Below the pieces are notes generated by a model, which was not told the origin of the DNA, made no database searches, and was given only the letters and a program-made list of their open reading frames with translations. 64,000 bases of DNA, from positions 1 through 64,000 of the forward strand of contig JAEUJW010000037.1 of the NCBI GenBank assembly GCA_016793465.1. Reading direction: 5' to 3'. A program made the translations under genes and the position numbers. Shown one piece after another: positions 28,845 through 37,837 of the stretch (position 1 is the first letter of the stretch; the number at the start of each line of letters is the position of its first letter). The DNA is from Myxococcales bacterium (GTDB lineage: Bacteria; Myxococcota; Polyangia; Nannocystales; Nannocystaceae).

Positions 28845-29915
28845 ATGCGCCCCGCGTCTCTGGCCACCCTCGTCTTTCTCGCCGCCGCCGCAACCTGGCC
28901 GACCGCGACGCACGCCCAGGCGCCGGCCCCGGCCCCGCCCCCGGCCGCAGCCACCACCACGCCGGTCGCCCCGACCGGCACCGTCGGCGCCCAGGCCACC
29001 GCCAGCAGCGGCGCCACCGAGCTGAGTGACACCAAGGTCGTGACCGCCGCCGTCAAGCCGGCCGAGGTCACCGACGCCACCGAGCTCGAGATCGGCGCCG
29101 GCGGCATGTTCAACTCGGGCAACGCCCGCGCGGTCGCCCTCACCGGCACCGGCCGCTTCCGCATCCGCCGCAAGATCCACGAGTTCCAGGCCGGCCTCGC
29201 CGGCAACTACGGCCGGGCCGCCGCCGCCGCCGACCAGGCCACCCGCGACACCGTGCGCAACGTCCAGGGCCGCGTGCGCTACGACGTGTTCTTCCACGAT
29301 CGCGTGTCGTTCTTCTTCATGGCCACCGTGCGCCACGACCCGTTCCTCGGCCTCAACGCCCGCGTGCGCCTCGACCCCGGGTTCGCCTTCTACATCCTGC
29401 AGCAGGCCAAGCACCGCCTGTGGGCCGAGGCCGGCTACGACTTCCAGGTCGACGCCCGCCGCGTGCTCGGGCAAAAGGACGACTGCCTGATCGGCGGCGA
29501 GACCGTCGTCGACGGCTGCTACATCCTCGACGTGCCCAACGCGCCCGCGCCCGCCGAGGGCATGCCGGACACCCGGGCCCACGTCCAGGATCGCCGCCTG
29601 ATCACCCACTCGGTGCGTCTGTTCGCCGGCTACGCCAACCAGCTGTCCGACCTCGTGTCGTTTAGCACCGGCCTCGAGTACATCCAGGCCCTCGCGCCGC
29701 TGCGCACCAGCGACACCGACCCGCCCAAGCCCGGCGCCGCCGTCGACCCGCGGCTGAAGCTGTGGGTCAACTGGGACGCCGCGCTGGCCGTGCAGATCCG
29801 CAAGAACCTCGCGTTCGCCACCACCTTCACCCTGCGCTACGACAACGCCCCGCTGCCGGGCGTGCGCAGGCTCGACACCATCACCGCCGTCAACCTCGTC
29901 TACAGGTTCTTCTGA
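28845..29915 (+). CDS. DUF481-like outer-membrane beta-barrel protein
   Basis: The 356-residue protein has a signal peptide (LATLVFLAAAATWPTATHA), a Pro/Ala/Thr-rich stretch to about residue 60, then a beta-rich domain. That domain starts ELEIGAGGMFNSGNARAVALTGTGRFRIRRKIHEFQAGLAGNYG and continues with alternating strands (VRYDVFFHDRVSFFFMATVRHDPFLGLNARVRLDPGFAFYIL) to a final strand ITAVNLVYRFF. The NSGNARAVALTG block is typical of the DUF481/YdiY family of salt-induced outer-membrane proteins. No RBS is obvious. It converges with the next gene, 4 bp between stops. Confidence 0.82.
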   Translation: MRPASLATLVFLAAAATWPTATHAQAPAPAPPPAAATTTPVAPTGTVGAQATASSGATELSDTKVVTAAVKPAEVTDATELEIGAGGMFNSGNARAVALTGTGRFRIRRKIHEFQAGLAGNYGRAAAAADQATRDTVRNVQGRVRYDVFFHDRVSFFFMATVRHDPFLGLNARVRLDPGFAFYILQQAKHRLWAEAGYDFQVDARRVLGQKDDCLIGGETVVDGCYILDVPNAPAPAEGMPDTRAHVQDRRLITHSVRLFAGYANQLSDLVSFSTGLEYIQALAPLRTSDTDPPKPGAAVDPRLKLWVNWDAALAVQIRKNLAFATTFTLRYDNAPLPGVRRLDTITAVNLVYRFF

Positions 29916-29919
29916 GCGC

Positions 29920-31035
29920 TCACCCGTCCTCGGGCACCGCGCAGTCGAAGCGGCTCGCGCCGGGCTGCTCGTAGAACGAGCAGGACCGCGAGTCGTCGCA
30001 CCACAGCTCGCCGAGGCACTCGACGTACGACGACCCGTCGCCGGCCACGTCGCCGCAGCGCTCGCCGCGGCCGGCCTTGGCCACGCACGTGCCCGGCGAG
30101 CCCAGCGGCTCGTCGTACTCGTCGTAGCCGATCCCGCCCTGACAGCTCGCGTAGCCCACGCAGCCCTCGGGCGAGCACGCCGCCCCCGGGATCGGCAGCA
30201 CCTTGCACAGCCTCGCCGTCGGCTCGCAGTAGGTGTCGAAGCGCGCGCAGCTGCCGTAGTCGTCGGGGTCGCAAGGCGCCCCCACGAGCGCCGGCGCCAC
30301 GCACAGCTGGACGTACTCGCCGGTCTCGTTCGGCACCCCGTGACAGTCGGCCGGCTCCGCGCAGCGCTGGCCCTGCTCGCCGCACGTCTGCCCCGGCGCG
30401 CGCACCTGCCAGGCCCGGCACTCCGCGCCGTCGCAGTACGCCTCCTCGACGCACCGCTCGCCGTTGCCGCAGGCCCCCCCGACCTTCACCGCCGGCGTGC
30501 ACACCGTCGACACGAACGTCACCGGGTCGAACCCGCAGAACAGCCCCTCCGCGCACGCCACCCCGCCGCCGCACGCCTCGCCCTCCGCCAGCGGATCGGC
30601 GAACACCCGGCACGCCCCCGGACAGCACGCGTCGGTGCAGCGCGGGTCGAACCCGCAGACCGCGTCGCCCACGCACTCGAGCGAGCTCATGCACGGCCCG
30701 TTGCGCCCGATCCTCCCGCGGAACACCGCGTCGCACTCGCCCGGCGTGGCCGCATCGTCGCTCACGCAGCCGCGCCCGCGCATGGCGTCGAGGCAGGCCA
30801 GCGCCGCCTGCCCGTCGTACTCCGCCGTGCCCGCGGCCACCGCCTTGGCGAGGTAGCGGAACTCCGGGTCGGCGTCGATCGAGCGCGCCGCCATGCAGTC
30901 GTCGACCGCCGCGTACTCGTGGCACTCGGTCTGCCACTCACAGTACGCCCGCTCGAGCTCGCCCGCGTACTCGTGCACCGCCGGCGGCGTCGCGCACCCG
31001 GCCAGCACCACCAGCGTCAGCGCTCCGCGTCGCAT
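29920..31035 (-). CDS. Cys-rich lipoprotein, paralogue of the next gene
   Basis: The 371-residue lipoprotein has lipobox VLAGC (Cys14) and an N-terminal helical part with paired Cys (YCEWQTECHEYAAVDDC). A series of short Cys-rich units follows (GRNGPCMSSLECVGDAVCGFDPRCTDACCPGACRVF, then repeats of the form G-x-x-C-G...C). The CCPGACR block and NGPC...EC...VCGFDP...C order recur in the upstream gene. Many disulfides are expected, so it is probably an outer-surface binding module of unknown ligand. ATG 31035 is preferred over 31056 because GAGGAGGGCGG stands just upstream. It lies 13 bp downstream of its paralogue. Confidence 0.7.
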   Translation of the reverse strand: MRRGALTLVVLAGCATPPAVHEYAGELERAYCEWQTECHEYAAVDDCMAARSIDADPEFRYLAKAVAAGTAEYDGQAALACLDAMRGRGCVSDDAATPGECDAVFRGRIGRNGPCMSSLECVGDAVCGFDPRCTDACCPGACRVFADPLAEGEACGGGVACAEGLFCGFDPVTFVSTVCTPAVKVGGACGNGERCVEEAYCDGAECRAWQVRAPGQTCGEQGQRCAEPADCHGVPNETGEYVQLCVAPALVGAPCDPDDYGSCARFDTYCEPTARLCKVLPIPGAACSPEGCVGYASCQGGIGYDEYDEPLGSPGTCVAKAGRGERCGDVAGDGSSYVECLGELWCDDSRSCSFYEQPGASRFDCAVPEDG

Positions 31036-31048
31036 CGCCCCGCCCTCC

Positions 31049-32287
31049 TCAGACATCGGCCGGCGCCGGGCACTGGTTGTTGACGTTCGGCGGCACGCAC
31101 GTCTGCCCGTTGTCGTAGTCGCAGTCGAGGTCGCCCGAGCACGGGATCGACTCGCCGGACTGCTCCTGGTAGCCGCACGGCTCGCCCTCGTCGGCCATCG
31201 GCGAGCACAGCTGGGCGTTGGTGCAGAACAGGTCGCCCGCGCAGCGGTAGTCGTTGCAGCTCTCGCCGACGTCGGGCAGGGCCACGCACGTCTCGCTGGC
31301 GAAGTCGCAGGCGTTGTCGAAGCGCCGGCACGTCGACTGCGGCGAGGCCAGGCACTTCTCGCCGAGGTCCCCGGGGCGGAAGCACGTGCCCGACGCGAAG
31401 TCGAGGTCGTACGCGCACATCAGCCCGGCCTTGCACATGCCGTCCCAGTCGCACGGCGCGCCCTCGTCCGCGAGCGCCTCGCAGCGCGGCGTGCCCTGGT
31501 TGTAGTCGCACAGCAGGCCATCGGCGCAGCCGATGCCGTCGCAGGCCTCGCCCTCGCCGGCCAGCTCGTCGCAGATCGTGCCGATCCCGGTGTTGGGGTC
31601 GAAGCGGCAGCCCGTGCCCGCCTCGCACGACGCGTTGGGGTTCTGCGGGCACGGCTCGCCGAGCGGCACGTCCGCCGGCAGCACCCGGCACGCGCCCACG
31701 CAGCAGGCCTCGGAGCAGGTGGGGTCGAAGCCGCAGATCGCCTCCTCCGCGCACTCGATGGCCCGCGCGCACGGCCCGTTCTTGCCCATGCGCCCGGCGA
31801 ACACCTGCTCGCACGCCGCCTGGCCGGCCAGCTCCTCTTCGGTCCACACGTGGTACTGCTCGCGGTCGCAGGTCCGCGCGCTCACGTAGTTGAGGCAGGT
31901 CGCCGCCGCCTGCCCGTCGAACACGATGCGGTCGATGTCCACGGCGCCCTGCATGTACGCCAGCGTGATCACGTCGTCCGGCCCGACCCCGGCGATGGTG
32001 CGCAGCGACACCCGCTCCTCGAAGTGCACCACCTCCTGGCAGCGCTCGACCGACTTGAACCCGCCGCACGCCGCCTGCCAGGCGCAGAACGCCTGCTCCG
32101 CCGCCGGGAAGAACTCCGCGAGCGAGACCTCGGTCAACGGCTCGCCGCTGCCGCTCTCCTCACCGGAGCCGCCCTCCTCGCCGGAGCCGCCCTCCTCGCC
32201 GGAGCCGCCGTCGATCGGTTCGTCGTGGGGACACCCCGTCGCAAGGAGCGTCATCGTCGCAAGGGTCAAGCCAAGTCGCAGGTGCAT
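31049..32287 (-). CDS. Cys-rich lipoprotein with SGEEG linker
   Basis: The 412-residue lipoprotein has lipobox LLATGC (Cys19), a Gly/Ser/Glu linker with a six-residue repeat (about 24-50), a helical segment with three Cys (AFCAWQAACGGFKSVERC), and then Cys-rich units including KNGPCARAIECAEEAICGFDPTCSEACCVGACRVL. The order of cysteines matches the downstream gene at 29920, so the pair arose by duplication. No catalytic motif is seen. ATG 32287 is chosen over a start three codons earlier because TAGCGT stands 7 nt before it. Function unknown. Confidence 0.7.
   Translation of the reverse strand: MHLRLGLTLATMTLLATGCPHDEPIDGGSGEEGGSGEEGGSGEESGSGEPLTEVSLAEFFPAAEQAFCAWQAACGGFKSVERCQEVVHFEERVSLRTIAGVGPDDVITLAYMQGAVDIDRIVFDGQAAATCLNYVSARTCDREQYHVWTEEELAGQAACEQVFAGRMGKNGPCARAIECAEEAICGFDPTCSEACCVGACRVLPADVPLGEPCPQNPNASCEAGTGCRFDPNTGIGTICDELAGEGEACDGIGCADGLLCDYNQGTPRCEALADEGAPCDWDGMCKAGLMCAYDLDFASGTCFRPGDLGEKCLASPQSTCRRFDNACDFASETCVALPDVGESCNDYRCAGDLFCTNAQLCSPMADEGEPCGYQEQSGESIPCSGDLDCDYDNGQTCVPPNVNNQCPAPADV
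32163..32209. repeat. 18-bp tandem repeat encoding the SGEEG linker
   Basis: The unit CCGGAGCCGCCCTCCTCG occurs twice in full (32163-32180, 32181-32198) and then partially. It encodes the six-residue repeat of the lipoprotein linker and could vary in copy number. Confidence 0.7.
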
Positions 32288-32294
32288 GACCCCC

Positions 32295-32300
32295 ACGCTA
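32295..32300 (-). promoter_or_regulatory. -10-like TAGCGT before the Cys-rich lipoprotein pair
   Basis: On the minus strand TAGCGT (32300-32295) is followed by 7 nt and ATG 32287. The same hexamer precedes the last gene of the window. Confidence 0.42.
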
Positions 32301-32334
32301 CGGAAGCCGCCCGCGCCCTGTCAACGCTGGCCGC

Positions 32335-33519
32335 CTAGGGAGACCGCAGCGCCACCGCGCCGCCCGCAGAACGCCGGTCCGCGAGCGCCTGCTGGGCCCC
32401 GGTCGGATCGCCGACCAGCACCGTCGCGGCGCACGTCCCCTCCAGGTCCGCACGCGACCGCTCGACCGCCCGCTTCACGCACGCCTCCACCTTCGGCCCC
32501 GCGCCCTGGACCTTGACCTGGGCCGCGCGCCGACCCTGCCACGCCCACGAGACCTTCGGCGCCGCCCCGGCCGGCGCGCAGGCGTCGATCGCCGCCTTGT
32601 GGGCGGCCACCGCCTCGACCGCCTCGGCCAGCGCCATCGGCCCGACCGACGGCATGCGGCACGACAGCTCGACCATCCGCAGCCCGCCGATCATCAGCGA
32701 CGACGCCGTCGACGTCAGCGCGATCGCCAGCTCCGCCCCGCGCCGCCCGCGGTCCCTGGTGACCTGCTGGGCCGCCGCGCAGCCGTCCTCGTCGCCGGCA
32801 CGACATGCCCGATCGAACAGGTCCTTGGCGACCTGCGCGTTCGCACGGGTCCCCACCCCGCGCAGCGAGGCGATGCCGAGGCGCAGGCAGCCCGCCGCCT
32901 CCTGGGCGTCGCAGGCCCGCCCGAAGTACTCGGCCGCCCGCTCGTTGTCCCCCGGCTTGGCCCCGCGCTCGCTGTACAGCAAGATCCCGGCGTTGAAGCA
33001 GCCGGTGCCGTGGCCCAGCCCGCACGCCTGGTCGAGCCGCTGCGCCCGCACGCCCGGGTCCTTGGCGGCCATGCCCGCGTCGAAGCAGCCGTTCGCGTGC
33101 TTCAGCGCGCACGCCCGCTCGACCAGCGCCGCCGAGCGCAGCGGGTCCGTCGTGACCCTCGCGCCGGCCATGCACCCCGTGGCCATGCCGAGCTCGCACG
33201 AGCGCTCGAACGCCGCGTGCGACCGCGGCAGCGACTGCCGCCCGGTGCCGGCCTCGCGGTAGAGCCCGCCGAGGTTGAAGCAGCCCTCCGCCGAGCCGAG
33301 CTGGCACGCCCGGTCGAGCAGGCCCGCGGCCTCCTCGTAGCGCGCCAGCGCCAGCGCCTGCATGCCCCGCGTGTTGCACTCGCCGACCGCACAGTTCGGC
33401 CCCGCGATCGTCGGCCCCGCGCCGGCCGGCGCCACCGCCGTCTCCGTCTGTCCCGCACAGCCAGCCGCCGACCCCAACCCAGCCGCCAACATCCAGCCGA
33501 TCGCGTCTCGCATCACCAT
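32335..33519 (-). CDS. Sel1-like repeat lipoprotein with Cys-pair repeats
   Basis: The 394-residue protein starts with a lipoprotein signal (GLGSAAGC, Cys21). It contains six or seven Sel1-type helical repeats (about 48-265) of the form AALLERACxLGxxxGCFNLGxxY. Each has two Cys in the same helix pair (RACQLGSAEGC, RSCELGMATGC, RACALKHANGC), as in Hcp-type Cys-rich proteins. The C-terminal 130 residues form a different domain with Cys pairs at AIDACAP and KVEACVKRAV. The role is probably protein-protein interaction in the envelope. Two ATG codons (33519 and 33513) are possible starts, and TATGGT overlaps them. Confidence 0.78.
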   Translation of the reverse strand: MVMRDAIGWMLAAGLGSAAGCAGQTETAVAPAGAGPTIAGPNCAVGECNTRGMQALALARYEEAAGLLDRACQLGSAEGCFNLGGLYREAGTGRQSLPRSHAAFERSCELGMATGCMAGARVTTDPLRSAALVERACALKHANGCFDAGMAAKDPGVRAQRLDQACGLGHGTGCFNAGILLYSERGAKPGDNERAAEYFGRACDAQEAAGCLRLGIASLRGVGTRANAQVAKDLFDRACRAGDEDGCAAAQQVTRDRGRRGAELAIALTSTASSLMIGGLRMVELSCRMPSVGPMALAEAVEAVAAHKAAIDACAPAGAAPKVSWAWQGRRAAQVKVQGAGPKVEACVKRAVERSRADLEGTCAATVLVGDPTGAQQALADRRSAGGAVALRSP

Positions 33520-33783
33520 AAGCGCAACCTCGCCCGTCAGCCTCGCTCGCCCGCGTCCATGCCGTCAAGCGCCCCCAGCCGCGGTGGTCACCCGGCGTCA
33601 CCCCGATCGCCGCCCGCCGCCCCCGCCGCCTCCGACCAATTCGCCACCGTGACCGCCTCCACGCCGCGTACGGCGCGTCACACCGACGCGCCGCGACGTC
33701 AGACCTGTCCCCAAGGACAGCCGTGACGTCGCGTCACTCCGGTATTCCCGGGAGATCCTCCGCTGTTCATGTCCGCGACGCGC

Positions 33784-34689
33784 TCAGCACACCGGGCACT
33801 CGCAGGCGATGTCGTCGGGCGTCTCCTGGCAGATGGTGTGCGGCGGCGAGGCGTCGCACACCTGCTGCCCGCAGCCGCAGTCGATGTCCTCGACGTCGCC
33901 GCAGTCGAGCGGCTTGGCGTCGCACACCGTGAACGACCCCTTCTGCAGCTTGTTCACGCAGATGAGCTCGTCCTCGTCGCAGAAGCTGCAGTCCGGCACC
34001 CAGTCGCAGGCCTCGGCCGGCGCGCACTGCCCGGTCCAGCACGTGCCGTCCTCGTCGACCGACGGCAGGTCGCCCGGCCCGCACTGCGGCGGCGCCTCGT
34101 CGCAGCTCACCAGCGTCGGGTTGCAGCGGATCTTCTCGAACGTGCAGCGCCCGAAGCGACAGGCCAGCGCCGCCCCCTCGAGCCCCTTCGGCCCGCACTG
34201 GGTCACGAAGCACTCCGGCAGGTCGCACTTGCTCGGCGCCTCGCCGGGGCCGATCGGCTCGCACGAGCAGCAGTCGTCGATCAGCACGCAGTCCGCCGCG
34301 GTCTCGCACGGGATGATGTCCGCCCCCGTGTCGCCGCCGGACCCGCTCTCGCCGCTCGACTCGCTCGCCCCGGTGTCCGACGTCTCCGTCCCGGTCGTCA
34401 GCGGCGGATCGGTGGTCGGCCCCGCCGTGGTGTCCGGGTCGCTCGTCGGCGTGGTCGCCGTCGCCGTCGCCGACATCGTCCCCGGCGCGCTCGCCGACGC
34501 GCTGCCGCCGTCGCCGGTGCTCGGCTCGCCGCCGGTCGGCGCCTCGGTCGACGGCCCCGCCGACGTGTCGACGCTCGTGGTCGTGCCCGGCGCGCTGGTG
34601 CCGATGGTCGTCACCTCGTCGCCGCCACAGGCGGCCATCAGCCAGCCCACGAGCGCGACGAACCTCGTTCCGCAATTCAAGTCAGGCAT
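33784..34689 (-). CDS. Lipoprotein with Thr/Ser linker and Cys-rich domain
   Basis: The 301-residue lipoprotein has lipobox LMAAC (Cys21), a linker of about 100 residues of Thr, Ser, Gly, Glu and Pro (ESSGESGSGGDTG and similar), and a C-terminal Cys-rich domain. That domain includes CVLIDDCCSCEPIGPG, LACRFGRCTFEKIRCNP, WVPDCSFCDEDELICVN and VEDIDCGCGQQVCDAS. No known fold is recognised. The upstream gene on the other strand is another linker lipoprotein. A start four codons earlier (34701) is possible. The 264-bp gap downstream (33520-33783) holds two short inverted repeats, CTGTCC-CCAA-GGACAG (33705-33720) and GTGACG-TCG-CGTCAC (33723-33737), and no gene. Confidence 0.65.
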   Translation of the reverse strand: MPDLNCGTRFVALVGWLMAACGGDEVTTIGTSAPGTTTSVDTSAGPSTEAPTGGEPSTGDGGSASASAPGTMSATATATTPTSDPDTTAGPTTDPPLTTGTETSDTGASESSGESGSGGDTGADIIPCETAADCVLIDDCCSCEPIGPGEAPSKCDLPECFVTQCGPKGLEGAALACRFGRCTFEKIRCNPTLVSCDEAPPQCGPGDLPSVDEDGTCWTGQCAPAEACDWVPDCSFCDEDELICVNKLQKGSFTVCDAKPLDCGDVEDIDCGCGQQVCDASPPHTICQETPDDIACECPVC

Positions 34690-34728
34690 ACCCCGCAACA
34701 TCTACCAGATCCCCCGCGCCGCCGCCGC

Positions 34729-34758
34729 TTGCCGGGCGCCGCGCCGCGCGCCTACACT
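34729..34758 (+). promoter_or_regulatory. Promoter TTGCCG-18-TACACT, leaderless type
   Basis: TTGCCG (34729-34734) and TACACT (34753-34758) are 18 nt apart. GTG 34765 follows after 6 nt. No Shine-Dalgarno sequence is possible in that distance. Confidence 0.5.
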
Positions 34759-34764
34759 GCCCGC

Positions 34765-35430
34765 GTGCACCCTCACTACCGCGGCGTCGCCTTCCTCCTC
34801 TCGCTCGGCTCCCTCCCGATCGCCTGCGGCAAGGACCCCGAGGTCGGCGAGGGCAGCACCGGCGCGCCCGGCACGTCCGGCGGCCCCGGCGACACCGGCA
34901 CCACCGCGGGCGAACCGACCACCGCCCCGGTCACCGGCAGCGACTCCTCCTCCGGCGCCGGCACCACGCTCGAGTCGACCAGCGGCACCACCACCACCAC
35001 GCCCGAGCCCACCACCTTCCTCACCAACAACCCCTCGACCGACGACACCGCCGACAGCGAGTCCGGCTTCCCGCCCCCGCCCCCGCCCGAGAACCGCGTG
35101 TGCATCGCGTACCTCGAGCACGCCGACACCTGCTTCCCCGGCAGCCCCTACAACGCCGTCTACGCCTACTACTGCGATGTCTACATCCAGTACGGCATGC
35201 GCCTCGACGGCCCCGCCTGCGTCGCCGCGCTCGAGGCGATGTACGCCTGCTTCGCCATGACCGAGTGCGACCTCGACCCGTTCGAGGAGTGCAGCGAGTC
35301 GCTCGCGGCCGCCTTCGCCGCCTGCCCCAACCTGTTCGAGAGCCCCGGCGAGACCGACACCGACACCGACGCGAGCAGCACCGGCGGCTCCGACACCGGC
35401 ACCGACACCGACACGAGCAGCACCGGCTAG
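34765..35430 (+). CDS. Small Cys-containing lipoprotein with Thr/Ser linker
   Basis: The 221-residue product has a lipobox (SLPIAC, Cys21), a Thr/Ser/Gly-rich linker (about 28-100) ending PPPPPPENRVC, and a small helical domain of about 80 residues with regularly placed Cys (CIAYLEHADTC, YYCDVYI, PACVAALEAMYACFAMTECDL, FEECSES, FAACPNLF). A repetitive acidic Asp/Thr/Ser tail follows. The Cys spacing suggests a disulfide-stabilised helical bundle. GTG 34765 is chosen because the signal peptide and the leaderless promoter both point to it. It is 6 bp upstream of the sulfotransferase gene. Function unknown. Confidence 0.7.
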   Translation: MHPHYRGVAFLLSLGSLPIACGKDPEVGEGSTGAPGTSGGPGDTGTTAGEPTTAPVTGSDSSSGAGTTLESTSGTTTTTPEPTTFLTNNPSTDDTADSESGFPPPPPPENRVCIAYLEHADTCFPGSPYNAVYAYYCDVYIQYGMRLDGPACVAALEAMYACFAMTECDLDPFEECSESLAAAFAACPNLFESPGETDTDTDASSTGGSDTGTDTDTSSTG

Positions 35431-35436
35431 CCCCTC

Positions 35437-36315
35437 ATGATGATCTTCGTCTCCGGCACCAAGCGCAGCGGCACCTCGATGTGGATGCAGGTGCTGCGCG
35501 CCGCCGGCGTCCCCGTGCTCGGCGAGCAGTTCCCCCCCGCGTTCGCCTCCGGGCTGAAGGCCGCCAACCCCGACGGCTTCTACGAGTCCCTGCTCCGCGG
35601 CGGCATCTACTTCGCCACCAACCCCCACCCGGTCACCGGCAAGTACTTCCTCCCCGAGCACGTCGCCGGCTACGCCGTCAAGGTGTTCGTCCCCGGCGTC
35701 ATCCGCAGCGAGCGCGCCTACATCGGTCACCTGGTCGCCAACGTCCGCCCCTGGCAGGAGTACGAGGCCAGCGTCCTGCGCCTCCAGGCCATCGAGGACG
35801 AGGCCATGCGGGCCCGCGGCCAGGCTGTCCCCGAGGACAGGATCGTCATGCCCCCGGCCTACGAGTGGTGGCTCGAGAACTTCTCGCTCGTCCGCGACAT
35901 CACCATCCGCCGCTACCCCGCCCGCCTGCTCACCTACGACGCGGTGCTGTCCGACCCCGAGGGCGCCGTCGGCCCGCTGCTCCGCTGGCTCGGCCGCGGC
36001 GACCCCGGCGCCGCGCTCGCCGCCGTCAAGCCCGACCACCGCACCCAGCGCGACGTCGCCTCGAGCACCACCCTGCCGCCGGCCGTCGCCCGCAGCTTCG
36101 ACGACCTCTACGCCGCCGTCGCCGACGGCACGATCTTCAAGAACCCGGCCCTGCTGCGGGCCCTCGGCGCCCAGAACCAGGCCCTCGTGCCCGAACTCGG
36201 CGAGATCCAGAGCCGCGTGGTCGAGTCCGAGATCCGCCACGCCCGCGCCCGCGGCGAGCCCATACGCCCCGCCCCGGTCGCCGGCCTGCCCGAGCGCCTC
36301 CCCGGCCTCGACTAG
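35437..36315 (+). CDS. Sulfotransferase-family protein
   Basis: The 292-residue protein has the N-terminal P-loop-like PAPS motif FVSGTKRSGTSMWMQVLRAAG, then PDGFYES. An RYPARLLTYDAVLSDPEGAVGPLLRWLG block matches the usual R...Y.DL..dP...l..i..fLG segment of sulfotransferases. Such enzymes transfer sulfate from PAPS to lipids, glycans or small molecules. A PAPS 3'-phosphate-binding Arg/Ser pair is not clear, so the activity is inferred. It follows the small lipoprotein by 6 bp; ATG ATG at the start leaves a one-codon ambiguity. Confidence 0.7.
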   Translation: MMIFVSGTKRSGTSMWMQVLRAAGVPVLGEQFPPAFASGLKAANPDGFYESLLRGGIYFATNPHPVTGKYFLPEHVAGYAVKVFVPGVIRSERAYIGHLVANVRPWQEYEASVLRLQAIEDEAMRARGQAVPEDRIVMPPAYEWWLENFSLVRDITIRRYPARLLTYDAVLSDPEGAVGPLLRWLGRGDPGAALAAVKPDHRTQRDVASSTTLPPAVARSFDDLYAAVADGTIFKNPALLRALGAQNQALVPELGEIQSRVVESEIRHARARGEPIRPAPVAGLPERLPGLD

Positions 36316-36318
36316 CCC

Positions 36319-36347
36319 TTGTCAGCCCCGCGCGCGCGGCCGACAAT
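36319..36347 (+). promoter_or_regulatory. CoA-transferase promoter TTGTCA-17-GACAAT
   Basis: TTGTCA (36319-36324) and GACAAT (36342-36347) have the ideal 17-nt spacing. ATG 36356 begins 8 nt after the -10, so the transcript should be leaderless or nearly so. Confidence 0.55.
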
Positions 36348-36355
36348 CCCGCGCC

Positions 36356-37051
36356 ATGGACAAGACCTTCGCCAGCGCCGACGAAGCGGTCGCCGACATC
36401 TCCGACGGGGTCACGCTGATGAGCGGCGGCTTCGGGCTGTGCGGCAACCCCGAGCACCTGATCGCCGCGCTCCACCGCAAGGGCGTCAAGGACCTCGACA
36501 TCATCTCCAACAACTGCGGCGTCGACGGCGTCGGCCTCGGCGTGCTGCTCGCCGCCGGCCAGGTCCGCAGCATGACCTCGTCGTACGTAGGCGAGAACAA
36601 GACCTTCGAGAAGCTCTACCTGTCCGGCCAGCTGAAGGTCACCCTCGTGCCCCAGGGCACGCTCGCCGAGCGCATCCGGGCCGGCGGCGCCGGCATCGGC
36701 GCGTTCTACACCCCGACCGGCTACGGCACCCCCGTCGCCGAGGGCAAGGAGGTGCGCCAGATCGACGGCCGCTGGTACGTGCTCGAGCTGCCGCTGCGCG
36801 CCGACTTCGCCATCGTCAAGGCGTGGAAAGGCGACACCCACGGCAACCTCGTCTTCCGCAAGACGGCCAACAACTTCAATCAGGCGATGGCCACCGCCGC
36901 CAAGATCACGATCGCCGAGGTCGAGGAGCTGGTGCCCGCCGGCCAGCTCGACCCCGACCAGATCCACACCCCCGGCATATACGTCCAGCGGATCCTCCGC
37001 GGCGAGCACTACGCCAAACCCATCGAGTTTCGCACCACCCGCGCGAGGTAA
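36356..37051 (+). CDS. scoA: 3-oxoacid CoA-transferase subunit A
   Basis: The 231-residue subunit matches the CoA-transferase alpha family: TLMSGGFGLCGNPEHLIAAL, ISNNCGVDGVGLGVLLAAGQVRSMTSSYVGENKTFE, and GGAGIGAFYTPTGYGTPVAEGKE. With subunit B it moves CoA between succinyl-CoA and acetoacetate or a similar 3-oxoacid. The B-subunit gene follows 6 bp later. It is probably used in ketone body, branched-chain or fatty-acid catabolism; the exact acyl substrate is not decided by sequence. Confidence 0.93.
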   Translation: MDKTFASADEAVADISDGVTLMSGGFGLCGNPEHLIAALHRKGVKDLDIISNNCGVDGVGLGVLLAAGQVRSMTSSYVGENKTFEKLYLSGQLKVTLVPQGTLAERIRAGGAGIGAFYTPTGYGTPVAEGKEVRQIDGRWYVLELPLRADFAIVKAWKGDTHGNLVFRKTANNFNQAMATAAKITIAEVEELVPAGQLDPDQIHTPGIYVQRILRGEHYAKPIEFRTTRAR

Positions 37052-37057
37052 AACGCC

Positions 37058-37711
<654 letters not shown>

Positions 37712-37802
37712 GCGACGACCGCGGGTCCTCGCGTCGGCTCGTCGCCGCCACGGCGCCTGTACGCGTCGGCGTCACGTCGCCCCCGGCGAACGCCGCCGCC
37801 GA

Positions 37803-37831
37803 TGGACGGGCCCGGGACGCTTGGGTACCGT
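37803..37831 (+). promoter_or_regulatory. Promoter TGGACG-17-TACCGT, leaderless type
   Basis: TGGACG (37803-37808) and TACCGT (37826-37831) are 17 nt apart. ATG 37838 follows after 6 nt. Confidence 0.42.
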
Positions 37832-37837
37832 GTCCCC

